Source: Paenibacillus paridis (GTDB taxonomy: Bacteria > Bacillota > Bacilli > Paenibacillales > Paenibacillaceae). Taken from it: a stretch of 64,000 bases of DNA. The notes beneath the pieces were generated by a model, which saw only the letters and a program-made list of their open reading frames with translations, ran no database searches and was not told the DNA's origin. The position numbers and the translations under genes were made by a program. Where the stretch lies: contig NZ_VCIX01000091.1 of the NCBI RefSeq assembly GCF_006345825.1, positions 186,001 to 250,000 on the forward strand. Reading direction: 5' to 3'. This document shows positions 33,760-41,888 of this stretch, piece after piece (positions within the stretch are counted from its first letter, which is position 1; every line of letters begins with the position of its first letter).

Positions 33760-33793
33760 TTGGAGATTGCGCGGATGTCCGGGCAATCTCCAA
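33760..33793 (+). other. Intercistronic hairpin
   Basis: TTGGAGATTGC/GCAATCTCCAA, 11-bp stem with a 12-nt loop between the binding-protein and permease genes. No T-run. Such hairpins often stabilise the binding-protein message and lower permease expression. Confidence 0.6.
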
Positions 33794-33820
33794 AACCTCC
33801 GGTGGAAAGGAAGATCCCGT

Positions 33821-34771
33821 ATGCAGGAAACGGTAATTCAGCAGGCAAGGGTGCCACAGCCTCGAACTAGCGAGCTTAAGAAGCGTCTATGGAAAAATAA
33901 ATGGCTCTATGTCATGCTGCTGCCGGGAGTGTTCTATTTTATTATTTTCAAATATATTCCGATGCTTGGTCTTGCGATTGCCTTTCAGGATTATAAGCCT
34001 TTCAAAGGGATTGGCGGTAGCAATTGGGTTGGTCTCAAGCATTTCGAGCGGCTCTTCACGGAGCCCGACTTCTTGAACATCTTGGCCAATACGCTTCTGT
34101 TGTTTGGCATGAACCTTTTATTCTTTTTTCCGGTTCCGATTATTTTGGCGTTAATGCTGAATGAGGTACGGTTATCATTTTTCAAAAGAACGTTTCAGAC
34201 GCTTGTTTATTTGCCTCACTTTATGTCATGGGTCATTATCGTGTCGATTAGCTTCGTGATGCTGACGTCGGACGGCGGAATTGTGAATGAGCTGCTTGCG
34301 TATTTTGGATTCGAAAAAGTCAATTTCCTGCTCAGTCCCGAGTGGTTCAGGCCAACGTATATCATTCAGGTCATCTGGCGGGAAGCGGGTTGGGGAACGA
34401 TTATATATTTGGCGGCTATCGCTTCTGTTGATCCGGGCTTGTATGAGGCAGCCCGCATGGACGGGGCCGGCCGGCTCAGGCAGGTGTGGCATATTACGCT
34501 GCCGGCGATCCGGAGCGTCATCATTATTTTGCTCATTTTGAAAATTGGAGATGTGCTGGAGCTCGGTTTTGAGCATGTCTATCTGCTGCTGAATTCCATG
34601 AATCGGGATGTTGCCGAAATCATTGATACGTATGTATATACGGCAGGGCTGCGGCAGGGCCAGTTCAGCTACAGCACCGCGATCGGCTTCTTCAAATCGT
34701 TTATCGGTCTCGTGCTCGTCATGGCAGCGAATCGTCTGGCGAAGAAGATGGGCGAGGAAGGCGTGTATTAA
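33821..34771 (+). CDS. Sugar ABC permease, LplB type
   Basis: A 316-residue membrane protein with six helices. LPGVFYFIIFKYIPMLGLAI at the N-terminus and the EAA loop EAARMDGAGRLRQVWHITLP are the LplB pattern. ATG 33821 follows AAAGGAAG; the frame extends to 33767 through the hairpin. With the YtcP-type permease next it forms the channel for pectin-derived oligosaccharides. The ATPase is not encoded here and is probably a shared MsmX-type protein (inference). Confidence 0.93.
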   Translation: MQETVIQQARVPQPRTSELKKRLWKNKWLYVMLLPGVFYFIIFKYIPMLGLAIAFQDYKPFKGIGGSNWVGLKHFERLFTEPDFLNILANTLLLFGMNLLFFFPVPIILALMLNEVRLSFFKRTFQTLVYLPHFMSWVIIVSISFVMLTSDGGIVNELLAYFGFEKVNFLLSPEWFRPTYIIQVIWREAGWGTIIYLAAIASVDPGLYEAARMDGAGRLRQVWHITLPAIRSVIIILLILKIGDVLELGFEHVYLLLNSMNRDVAEIIDTYVYTAGLRQGQFSYSTAIGFFKSFIGLVLVMAANRLAKKMGEEGVY

Positions 34772-34809
34772 GCTTGGGCGTTGCAACAAAAACTTAGGGA
34801 GGGTTCAGC

Positions 34810-35685
34810 ATGGTAGAGGACAAAACGCTCAGCGGCAGGCTTTTTTCGATAGTGAACTTTACGCTACTTGCCATTATAGCGCTTGTGACGGTGCTTCCGT
34901 TCCTGCATGTCGTTGCCGGATCGTTCACGACAAGCGCCGAAATGGCGATGAAAAAGTTCATCCTCGTGCCAACCATTTGGAGCTTTGACGCCTATAAATT
35001 TATTTTTTCGACCAATACGATCTTCCGCGCTATGTTGGTATCAACGTTGATTACGCTGTTCGGTACGGTATTCAGCATGCTGACCACAGCGCTGATGGCG
35101 TACGGGCTCTCGCGCAGGGATCTCGATGGGCGCAAGGCCATCATGTTTCTGGTCGTCTTTACGATGCTGTTCAGCGGAGGACTGATTCCGACGTTCCTGG
35201 TCGTGCGGGAGATGGGGCTGATCGACAGCTATGCTGCGCTCATCATTCCTTCGGCGATCAGCGCATTTAACCTTATTATTTTGAAAAACTTCTTTCAAAA
35301 TATTCCCGAAGGCTTGGAGGAATCGGCAAAAATCGATGGCTGCAGCGATTTTGGCATTTTGTTCCGCATCGTGCTGCCGCTGTCGATGCCTGCGATCGCA
35401 ACGATTTCCCTTTTTTATGCGGTCACCTACTGGAATACGTATTTGAGCGCTATCTTATATTTGGATGACAGCGCTAAATGGCCGATCCAGGTGCTGCTGC
35501 GCCAGATCGTTGTCCTTGCGAGCGGGCTGGATTACAGCTCCGATTTGGATGCTGCCGTGCCTCCGCCCGACCAAACGGTGAAGATGGCGGTTATCGTGGT
35601 GGCTACGCTGCCGATTCTTATCGTCTATCCGTTCCTCCAGAAGCATTTTGCCAAAGGCGCGATGCTTGGTTCCATTAAGGGCTAA
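34810..35685 (+). CDS. Sugar ABC permease, YtcP type
   Basis: A 291-residue permease with six helices. LVTVLPFLHVVAGSFTTSAEM at the N-terminus and the EAA loop EESAKIDGCSDFGILFRIVLP are typical of YtcP. AGGGAGG lies before the ATG. It follows the LplB-type gene by 38 nt and precedes the hydrolase gene. Confidence 0.93.
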   Translation: MVEDKTLSGRLFSIVNFTLLAIIALVTVLPFLHVVAGSFTTSAEMAMKKFILVPTIWSFDAYKFIFSTNTIFRAMLVSTLITLFGTVFSMLTTALMAYGLSRRDLDGRKAIMFLVVFTMLFSGGLIPTFLVVREMGLIDSYAALIIPSAISAFNLIILKNFFQNIPEGLEESAKIDGCSDFGILFRIVLPLSMPAIATISLFYAVTYWNTYLSAILYLDDSAKWPIQVLLRQIVVLASGLDYSSDLDAAVPPPDQTVKMAVIVVATLPILIVYPFLQKHFAKGAMLGSIKG

Positions 35686-35735
35686 TGCCGAGAGAGTATG
35701 CGTATGCTGACCAAAAAAAGAAGAGGTGCTCAACG

Positions 35736-36860
35736 ATGACGGAAAATTCAACGATAGCTTCGCCGATAGAATGGGCAAGAGCGGCTTGCGATTCTTTAAT
35801 GGACGCCTACTTGCCGGAGGAGCTTCCGCCTGCAAGGCGCTGGCATTACCATCAGGGCGTGTTTCTTTGCGGCATGGAGCTGCTCTGGCAGGCAGGCGGT
35901 GATGACCGCTACGCAGCCTACATCAAGCGATATGTGGATCAGCTGGTTGATGATCACGGCAATTTCGATTTCGCTCGCGATGAGCTGGATGCGATTCAGG
36001 CAGGATTGCTGCTGTTCCGTTTGGATCAGGAGGGCGGCAGCCGAAAGTACCGCATCGCAGCTGATAAGCTCCGCAGCCTGTTCCATACGCTGAACCGCAC
36101 CTCGGAGGGCGGCTTCTGGCATAAGGACAAGTATGCCTACAATATGTGGCTGGATGGCTTGTATATGGGCGGCGTATTTGCGCTCAAATATGCTAACGCT
36201 TATGGCGAACCGGATTTGCGCACGATGGTCCTGCGCCAAGAGCGGCTCATGCGGCAGCATATGAAGGACGAGCGGACAAGACTGCTTTATCATGCGTGGG
36301 ATGAGAGCAAGCAGATGCCTTGGGCTGATCCCGAAACGGGCTGCTCGCCCGAGTTCTGGGCAAGGTCGCTCGGCTGGTACGGGCTGGCGTTAGCGCAGTT
36401 CATGGATGAAATCTCCGAAGGAGCTGAAGGGCGTGCCGAGCTGGAATCAGCGCTGTCTGAGTTCTCGACGGCGTTAATTAGGTATCAGGATGCCACGAGC
36501 GGCTTGTGGTACCAGGTTGTGGACAAAGGGCATTTACCGGATAATTGGCTGGAAACGTCGGGAACCTGCTTGTTTGTATATACGCTTGCGAAAGCTTATA
36601 AGCTCGGGCTAATCGGCGAGGAAGGCTTAGCTGCGGCAAGGCGAGGATTTGAGGGACTTGTGAGCGTGACGAAGTCAGACGAACAAGGGCGGTTGGTTCT
36701 GCCGGATATTTGCATTGGCACTTCGGCGGGCGATTATGAAAGCTACGTGACGCGGCCAACTTGCGAAAATGATTTGCATGGCGTCGGCGCCTTCGTGATG
36801 GCCTGCGTGGAAATGGAAGCTTTGATGGCGCAAGATGCCGATAGGGCGACTTTGGAGTGA
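35736..36860 (+). CDS. yteR: Unsaturated rhamnogalacturonyl hydrolase, GH105 (YteR-like)
   Basis: A 374-residue cytoplasmic glycoside hydrolase, near the length of B. subtilis YteR. Shared blocks include PPARRWHYHQGVFLCG, RDELDAIQAG, NRTSEGGFWHKD, YNMWLDGLYMGGVFALKYAN, TGCSPEFWARSLGWY and DICIGTSAGDY. Asp 140 in WLDG matches the catalytic Asp 143 of YteR. It cleaves the unsaturated galacturonyl residue from rhamnogalacturonan disaccharides made by lyases. ATG 35736 follows AAGAGGTG; the frame opens at 35685 inside the permease stop region. No signal peptide, so it works on imported product. Confidence 0.95.
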   Translation: MTENSTIASPIEWARAACDSLMDAYLPEELPPARRWHYHQGVFLCGMELLWQAGGDDRYAAYIKRYVDQLVDDHGNFDFARDELDAIQAGLLLFRLDQEGGSRKYRIAADKLRSLFHTLNRTSEGGFWHKDKYAYNMWLDGLYMGGVFALKYANAYGEPDLRTMVLRQERLMRQHMKDERTRLLYHAWDESKQMPWADPETGCSPEFWARSLGWYGLALAQFMDEISEGAEGRAELESALSEFSTALIRYQDATSGLWYQVVDKGHLPDNWLETSGTCLFVYTLAKAYKLGLIGEEGLAAARRGFEGLVSVTKSDEQGRLVLPDICIGTSAGDYESYVTRPTCENDLHGVGAFVMACVEMEALMAQDADRATLE

Positions 36861-36927
36861 AAAAAAGATTGGTGCGCAGGCTCCTTCCAAGCAGCAGTGC
36901 CTTGCATGGAACATTCTGAATCATAAC

Positions 36928-36973
36928 GAAGAAGCCTTCCAACTGACATCTTCGTCGGTTAGAAGGCTTCTTC
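36928..36973. terminator. Bidirectional hairpin
   Basis: GAAGAAGCCTTC/GAAGGCTTCTTC stem extended by AAC/GTT pairs, between the convergent hydrolase and ABC ATPase genes. Confidence 0.7.
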
Positions 36974-36999
36974 TCGGCTATAGTACAGAATCCGCTCTA

Positions 37000-37722
37000 T
37001 TAAAGCACCTGCTCCAAAAACCGTGCGGCACGCTCGCTTTGCGGCTTGGTAAAGAACTGCTCGGGCTCCGTCCGTTCCACGAGCTTGCCTTGATCAAGGA
37101 AATAGATCGTATCCGCCGCTTCGCGGGCAAATTTCATCTCATGCGTAACGATCAGCATTGTCATGCCGGTCTCAGCAAGACCGCGAATGACGGACAGCAC
37201 TTCCTTCACCATTTCGGGATCAAGCGCCGAGGTCGGCTCATCGAACAGCATAATGTCGGGCTCCATGGCCAAGCTTCGGGCAATGGCTACGCGCTGCTTC
37301 TGTCCTCCGGACAAACGCGAAGGGTAGCTGTCGGCTTTGTCCAGAAGGCCAACGCGAGCTAGCAGCTCCTTCGCCTTAGCCTGCGCCGCTTCTCGTGGCA
37401 AACCTTTTACCTGAATGGGCGCAAACGTAATATTATCCATGACCGTCATATGCGGAAACAGATGAAAATGCTGGAACACCATGCCGATCCGCTGGCGGAC
37501 GCGGGCGATATCGGTTTTTGGATCGGTAATCGCGGTGCCGTCGATCGCAATCACGCCGGAGGTCGGCGTTTCGAGCATATTCAAGCAGCGGAGAAAGGTG
37601 GATTTGCCAGAGCCGGAAGGGCCGATCAAGGCAACCACCTCCCCTCGGTCTATGGTTGTCGTTATGCCTTTCAGCACTTGGTTTTTGCCAAAGGACTTCG
37701 TCAAGTCGGTCACATTAATCAC
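37000..37722 (-). CDS. Polar amino acid ABC transporter ATPase (GlnQ type)
   Basis: A 240-residue ATPase. Walker A GPSGSGKST, Q-loop region MVFQHFHLFPHMTVMDNI, signature LSGGQKQRVAIARSLA, Walker B IMLFDEPTSALDPE and switch His in VTHEMKFA are all intact; the pattern is the GlnQ/HisP group. GTG 37722 lies ten bases after AGGAGG and overlaps the end of the upstream gene by 8 nt. It energises the fused binding-protein/permease encoded upstream. Confidence 0.95.
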   Translation of the reverse strand: MINVTDLTKSFGKNQVLKGITTTIDRGEVVALIGPSGSGKSTFLRCLNMLETPTSGVIAIDGTAITDPKTDIARVRQRIGMVFQHFHLFPHMTVMDNITFAPIQVKGLPREAAQAKAKELLARVGLLDKADSYPSRLSGGQKQRVAIARSLAMEPDIMLFDEPTSALDPEMVKEVLSVIRGLAETGMTMLIVTHEMKFAREAADTIYFLDQGKLVERTEPEQFFTKPQSERAARFLEQVL

Positions 37723-39220
37723 TGCGGCGCAGCCTCCTTTCAAGTCTATGGGCAAGTGCCGTCAAGACGAGCACGAGCACGTAATAAATAGCAGCAATGA
37801 ACAATAAGACTTCAATGGACTTGAAGGTTGCCGAACGAACGACATCGGCACGGCGCATTAAGTCTGCGACGCCAATAACAGAAACGAGCGACGATTCCTT
37901 GAGCAGCGCGACGCATTCATTCACCAGCGCAGGCAAAATGGTGCGCAGCGCTTGAGGGAAGATGATGCGGAGCATCATCGTGCGGTACGGGACACCAAGC
38001 GCGATAGCAGCCTCGCGCTGCCCCTTGTCGACCGCCATTATTCCGCCGCGGATGGTCTCCGACAAATAAGCGGAGGAATTAAGACCGAACGCAAGTCCGG
38101 CTGCCATCAGCGCGGGGATATCGTAATGGAAGATTTGCGGCGTCGCATAATAAATAATCGTGAGCTGAACAAGCAGCGGCGTTCCGCGAAATACCGAGGT
38201 ATAAGCGGTCGCGAACCACTCCAGCGGCTTAATGCCGGAAATTTTGAACAGCGACAAGATAGTCCCCCACACAAGTCCAAACAGTGCCGAGACTAGCGTA
38301 AAGAGCAGGGTGACATAGACGCCTTTCAATATATAAGGAATATAGCCCTTGAGCACGCTAAAATCGATATTGAGATTCAGCAGCGAGTTGGACTCCTTCT
38401 CCTCGTCGGGAAACCATTTGTCTACGATGCGGTCAAGCTCCCCGTTTGCTTTCATGTCCGCCAGTACGCCGTTAAATTCGGCGACAATAGGCGATTGTTT
38501 GGGAAAAGCCAGGGCATAGCCGTTGTCAGCCGACTCGGCTGGCAGGAAATTCATGACCAAGTCGGGATTGAGGCTGGTCATCTCCAGAGCAACGGCATCC
38601 TCAACGATGGCGGCATCAATCCGTCCGGAGTTCAGCTCCTGAATCAGGTCGGGAATTTTATTGAGCTTCTTGAGGCTGGCCCCTTCAATCGTTTCGGCAT
38701 ATAAATCCTGTGTGGAGCCGAGCTGGGTTCCAACTCTTTTGCCGGCCAGCGAGGCTTCTGTTTCCAATGGCGCCGATTTTTTGGAAACGATCGTATTGCG
38801 CGCTGCGTAATAGATATCAGAAAAATCGACGTTCTTCTTGCGATCCTCCGTTGCGGACATCGCTGACATAACGAAGTCAACACGGCCGGTTTGCAGCGAG
38901 GCAATTAAACCATTGAAATCCATGTTTGCGATTTCCAGTTCATAACCGAGCTGGCTGGTGATATACTTGGCAATATCGATATCTAGTCCGACGATCTCGC
39001 CGCTGTTTTTGGCATCTACGCTTTCGTAGGGCGGATAATCGGCTGAGGTTCCAAGGATGAGCTTTTTTTTCTGGCCGTCCATTGGCGAGGTGGCCGCACC
39101 TTCCGCATGCGCGGTCGATGAGCTTTCTTGGCCCAAAGGAACGGCTTGCCCCAGCGCAAGCAGCAGGAGCATAACGAGGATAAGCGATAAATAAATGCGA
39201 TTGAACTTTTTTCGTATCAT
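37715..39220 (-). CDS. Fused amino-acid binding protein - permease (GlnH-GlnP type)
   Basis: A 501-residue fusion. A signal segment (1-40) ends near AHA-EG; residues ~50-275 form a type 2 binding domain (GTSADYPPYESVD, GLDIDIAKYI, MDFNGLIASLQTGRVDFVMSA); residues ~290-495 form a permease with the EAA loop (REAAIALGVPYRTMMLRIIFPQA). The receptor is thus tethered to the channel, as in GlnPQ systems of lactic acid bacteria. With the downstream ATPase it makes a complete two-gene importer. Substrate probably a polar amino acid. Confidence 0.94.
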   Translation of the reverse strand: MIRKKFNRIYLSLILVMLLLLALGQAVPLGQESSSTAHAEGAATSPMDGQKKKLILGTSADYPPYESVDAKNSGEIVGLDIDIAKYITSQLGYELEIANMDFNGLIASLQTGRVDFVMSAMSATEDRKKNVDFSDIYYAARNTIVSKKSAPLETEASLAGKRVGTQLGSTQDLYAETIEGASLKKLNKIPDLIQELNSGRIDAAIVEDAVALEMTSLNPDLVMNFLPAESADNGYALAFPKQSPIVAEFNGVLADMKANGELDRIVDKWFPDEEKESNSLLNLNIDFSVLKGYIPYILKGVYVTLLFTLVSALFGLVWGTILSLFKISGIKPLEWFATAYTSVFRGTPLLVQLTIIYYATPQIFHYDIPALMAAGLAFGLNSSAYLSETIRGGIMAVDKGQREAAIALGVPYRTMMLRIIFPQALRTILPALVNECVALLKESSLVSVIGVADLMRRADVVRSATFKSIEVLLFIAAIYYVLVLVLTALAHRLERRLRRSD

Positions 39221-39411
39221 GATGTCCTCTTTCTTCTAAGTTGATTGTTCATCGCCATGAAGCGCCTTATGAGCGGAGCCAGCTCCATTCGGGCCGCCGG
39301 CGCATGCAACTTAGAAAGTATATGGTGTTCGCCATCTATTTGTAAATAACCAGCTTAATGGGAGTTGTAACACATTTGTGCTGGCTGGGCTCGTAATTAG
39401 CAGAGATTTAC

Positions 39412-39420
39412 TGATATAAT
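39412..39420 (+). promoter_or_regulatory. Extended -10 promoter of the yidC leader
   Basis: TGATATAAT at 39412-39420 is an extended -10 element; no good -35 box is seen 17 bp upstream. Confidence 0.55.
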
Positions 39421-39471
39421 ATCCAGATAGGTTCAAAAGTATTTGGATGGACAGGAAGGGAGGTGAATACA

Positions 39472-39795
39472 TTGTTTGAGTTTGAACTGCATGATATCGT
39501 GCCCTATTTGATTTCGCTTAGCCTGCTTTGTTCGTTGGCCTTTGCCTTTGCTACGCATTTGCATCTTGATGTGTATGCCTATTGGGAACGAAGCCAAACG
39601 TTAACCGTAATGTTCGTATTGACGCCACAGGTACTTATCCGAACTGTTCCTCTGCATCACTGGTTAGCCAGGAAGGTCAAGCGGAAGGAATCGCCGGATG
39701 ACGACATCGCAGACTGCTCCGCCTCGTTTGTTGCGCTATTTTCAAACAAACGAGGAGGATTTTTATGCAAACGGGCAATGTATTCACTTCTTTAA
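39472..39795 (+). CDS. Putative MifM-like regulatory leader peptide of yidC
   Basis: A ~107-residue ORF starting at TTG 39472, nine bases after AAGGGAGG (the GTG at 39463 is inside the site). Residues ~6-33 are a membrane segment (VPYLISLSLLCSLAFAFA), ~45-56 a second hydrophobic stretch, then a basic/acidic stretch WLARKVKRKESPDDDIAD (64-81). The 3' end runs through the hairpin that hides the yidC ribosome site and overlaps yidC by 31 nt. This is the layout of B. subtilis MifM, whose translation arrest opens such a hairpin when membrane insertion fails. Function here is inferred; alternatively it is a plain small membrane protein. Confidence 0.65.
   Translation: MFEFELHDIVPYLISLSLLCSLAFAFATHLHLDVYAYWERSQTLTVMFVLTPQVLIRTVPLHHWLARKVKRKESPDDDIADCSASFVALFSNKRGGFLCKRAMYSLL
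39722..39758 (+). promoter_or_regulatory. Hairpin sequestering the yidC ribosome site
   Basis: CCTCGTTTGTT (39722-39732) pairs perfectly with AACAAACGAGG (39745-39755), 12-nt loop. The 3' arm includes GAGG of the yidC ribosome site GAGGAGG (39752-39758), six nt before ATG 39765. A ribosome paused at leader codons near 39697-39717 would cover the 5' arm and free the site. Confidence 0.75.
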
Positions 39796-40589
39796 AATAT
39801 AAACGGGTTATGATGGCGGGTTTGATGCTGCTGGGCTTGCTTTTAGTGAGCGGCTGCAGCACGGCTACAGGTACGATCGATGGCAATACGCCAGGTATAT
39901 TCAATCACTATGTGATATATCCATTATCCGCGGTACTACAGTATTTAGCGGACATGTTCCAAGGGAATTACGGCTTTGCGATTATCGGGATTACGTTGAT
40001 TATCCGTTTGGTGCTATTGCCGCTTATGATGCGCCAGTACCGCTCGCAAAACCAAATGAAAACCAAGATGGCTATCCTTCAGCCAGAGCTGAAACAATTG
40101 CAAGACAAATACAAAAACAAATCGGATGCGGAATCCAAGCAAAAGCTTCAACAGGAAACGATGCAGCTTTACCAGAAGCATCAGGTTAATCCGCTTGCCA
40201 TCGGCTGTTTGCCGATGCTGATCCAAATGCCGATCCTCATGGGCTTATACTCAGCGATCAAGCTGACGCCAGAGCTGGCGGATCACTCGTTCCTATGGTT
40301 TAAGCTAGGCTCGCCCGATATTGTGCTGCCGATCATTGCAGCCATCGTTTATTTTGTGCAATTTAAGGTTTCCCAAACCACGCAGCCGAATGCGAATGCC
40401 GCTCAGCAGAAGCAGCTAGCGTTCATGGGCTACTTGTCGCCGATCCTGATGGGCGTATTCGCTCTTTCGGCGCCTGCAGCCATCTCGCTGTATTGGGTAA
40501 CTGGCGGCCTATTCATGATTGCGCAGTCTTATCTAGCCAAAAAAGTGTACGCGCCTAAGGTGGAGGTCGCACTCGAGGGCAGTGCCTAA
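39765..40589 (+). CDS. yidC: YidC/Oxa1 family membrane insertase (lipoprotein form)
   Basis: A 274-residue insertase. An N-terminal lipoprotein signal ends LLLVSGCST (Cys ~29), followed by the five-helix core: YGFAIIGITLIIRLVLLPL with the conserved Arg, the cytoplasmic coiled-coil pair ILQPELKQLQDKYKN, NPLAIGCLPMLIQMPILMG, and the terminal SLYWVTGGLFM helix. It inserts membrane proteins alone or with Sec. Two forms (SpoIIIJ and YidC2) are usual in bacilli; the upstream leader suggests that this is the inducible YidC2-type copy. Confidence 0.93.
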   Translation: MQTGNVFTSLKYKRVMMAGLMLLGLLLVSGCSTATGTIDGNTPGIFNHYVIYPLSAVLQYLADMFQGNYGFAIIGITLIIRLVLLPLMMRQYRSQNQMKTKMAILQPELKQLQDKYKNKSDAESKQKLQQETMQLYQKHQVNPLAIGCLPMLIQMPILMGLYSAIKLTPELADHSFLWFKLGSPDIVLPIIAAIVYFVQFKVSQTTQPNANAAQQKQLAFMGYLSPILMGVFALSAPAAISLYWVTGGLFMIAQSYLAKKVYAPKVEVALEGSA

Positions 40590-40607
40590 TATGAAGGAGA
40601 CGATCGG

Positions 40608-41432
40608 ATGTCAGTCGGTGTATTGGCCCATTTATTCGGAAGCTTGCCTTATAAAGAGCTTGCTCCAAAAGTAGCAGAGAGCGGCTTCACTCATGTGCAG
40701 CTGGCTTTGTGGAAAGCGATTAGCGACGTTGATTTCAGCAAGCCGGGCAACATTAGCCCGGGACTTGCAAATGCAATCGGCGAGCAATTCGACAAGCATG
40801 GCGTATCGATCTCGGTGCTTGGCTGTTACGTTCATCTCTTTGAACGCGACGCGGAGCTGCGCCGCGCCAATGTGAATCGATTTAAAGAGCTGCTGCGCTA
40901 CGCCAAGTTCTTTGGGGCACCGATGGTTGCGGCTGAAACCGGCCGCAATGAGGGCGGGGATTACACCGACAGCGATTGGTTGGTTATGAAAGCGACGCTG
41001 GAGGAGCTGGCGGAAGAAGCCGAGAAATGGGGCGTGTTTGTAGGCCTGGAGGCCGCAAATGACCATTTAGTCGGGACGGCACCTGAGCTGTCCCGGATGC
41101 TGGAGGAGGTTCCCTCCTCGAACATTGGCGTCGTGATTGATCCCGGAAATTTGCTGACGCCAGCCAACTTCTCGAAGCAGGACCAAGTGATTGAAGAAGC
41201 GTTCGAGCTGCTAGGCAGCCGGATTATCGCAGCCCATGCCAAGGATCGTATCCTGCTTGAAAATGGCGAGCTAGGCACGGTAACGGCTGGACTCGGCAAG
41301 ATGAACTACGAGCTTTATATGAAGCTTCTCAATCAATATAAGCCGCATGTGCACATCATCATGGAGGAAGCGAAGGAAGACCAAATGGCGCAGTCGAAGG
41401 CGTTTATTGATGAAATTCGCGGACGAGTGTAA
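40608..41432 (+). CDS. Sugar phosphate isomerase/epimerase family protein
   Basis: A 274-residue TIM-barrel of the AP-endonuclease 2-like family. Conserved points: FTHVQLALWKA, VGLEAANDHLVG, NIGVVIDPGNLL and IIAAHAKDRI, which carry the Glu/Asp/His metal ligands. Substrate is unknown; relatives act on keto- or inosose-type sugars. It lies 18 nt after yidC with its own weak AAGGAG site and shares the transcript; a strong terminator follows. Confidence 0.88.
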   Translation: MSVGVLAHLFGSLPYKELAPKVAESGFTHVQLALWKAISDVDFSKPGNISPGLANAIGEQFDKHGVSISVLGCYVHLFERDAELRRANVNRFKELLRYAKFFGAPMVAAETGRNEGGDYTDSDWLVMKATLEELAEEAEKWGVFVGLEAANDHLVGTAPELSRMLEEVPSSNIGVVIDPGNLLTPANFSKQDQVIEEAFELLGSRIIAAHAKDRILLENGELGTVTAGLGKMNYELYMKLLNQYKPHVHIIMEEAKEDQMAQSKAFIDEIRGRV

Positions 41433-41447
41433 GAGCGGAGAATAGAG

Positions 41448-41489
41448 AAACCAGCAGATCAAGGGGGACCTTGGGTTGCTGGTTTTTTT
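41448..41489 (+). terminator. Intrinsic terminator
   Basis: AAACCAGCA/TGCTGGTTT stem with an inner CAAGG/CCTTG pairing and a long T-run. Confidence 0.9.
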
Positions 41490-41584
41490 AGCGATATGTA
41501 GTTCAAGATTTCGGCTGAAAATAGCAACATCATCAAAACTAATACGTATTAGCATACTAGTTTAAGTTAAAAGGGGACTAGGAT

Positions 41585-41764
41585 ATGCGCAATAAAATAT
41601 GGATGCTGGTCGGCGCATTAATATTTCTGATCTACGGCTACGATTTCTTAGCAGCTTGGATAAGTCAGGAGGACATATCCTATTTCAGCCTATTTCTCTC
41701 ACTCGGAGGATTGCTGTTATTTTTTACCCGGTGGTTTGATATGAAAAAAGGAACCAAAAATTGA
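41585..41764 (+). CDS. 59-residue two-helix membrane protein
   Basis: A short ORF opening MRNKIWMLVGALIFLIYGYD, a polar turn AAWISQEDISYF and a second helix LFLSLGGLLLFFTRWF, ending KKGTKN. AAGGGGA lies about 10 nt before the ATG. An intrinsic terminator begins 22 nt after the stop, supporting a real gene. Function unknown. Confidence 0.62.
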   Translation: MRNKIWMLVGALIFLIYGYDFLAAWISQEDISYFSLFLSLGGLLLFFTRWFDMKKGTKN

Positions 41765-41785
41765 GTGCTAGGTGTAGAAAATTTG

Positions 41786-41827
41786 AAAACCAGCAAATCG
41801 AGTGGGCTCACTTGATTTGCTGGTTTT
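41786..41827 (+). terminator. Intrinsic terminator
   Basis: AAAACCAGCAAATC... stem of 19 bp with one mismatch (GGCT loop) and a T-run. Its outer stem is similar to the terminator at 41448. Confidence 0.92.
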
Positions 41828-41888
41828 TATCGTTAAGAAGATGGTGCAGCAGCCGCTGGCTCAGCGTCAATGATTTGATAAAATTCGA

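Noticed and set aside
39240-39310. GC-rich pairing region upstream of the fused amino-acid importer, checked as a riboswitch
   Set aside because: No SAM, lysine or glycine riboswitch core motifs were recognised.
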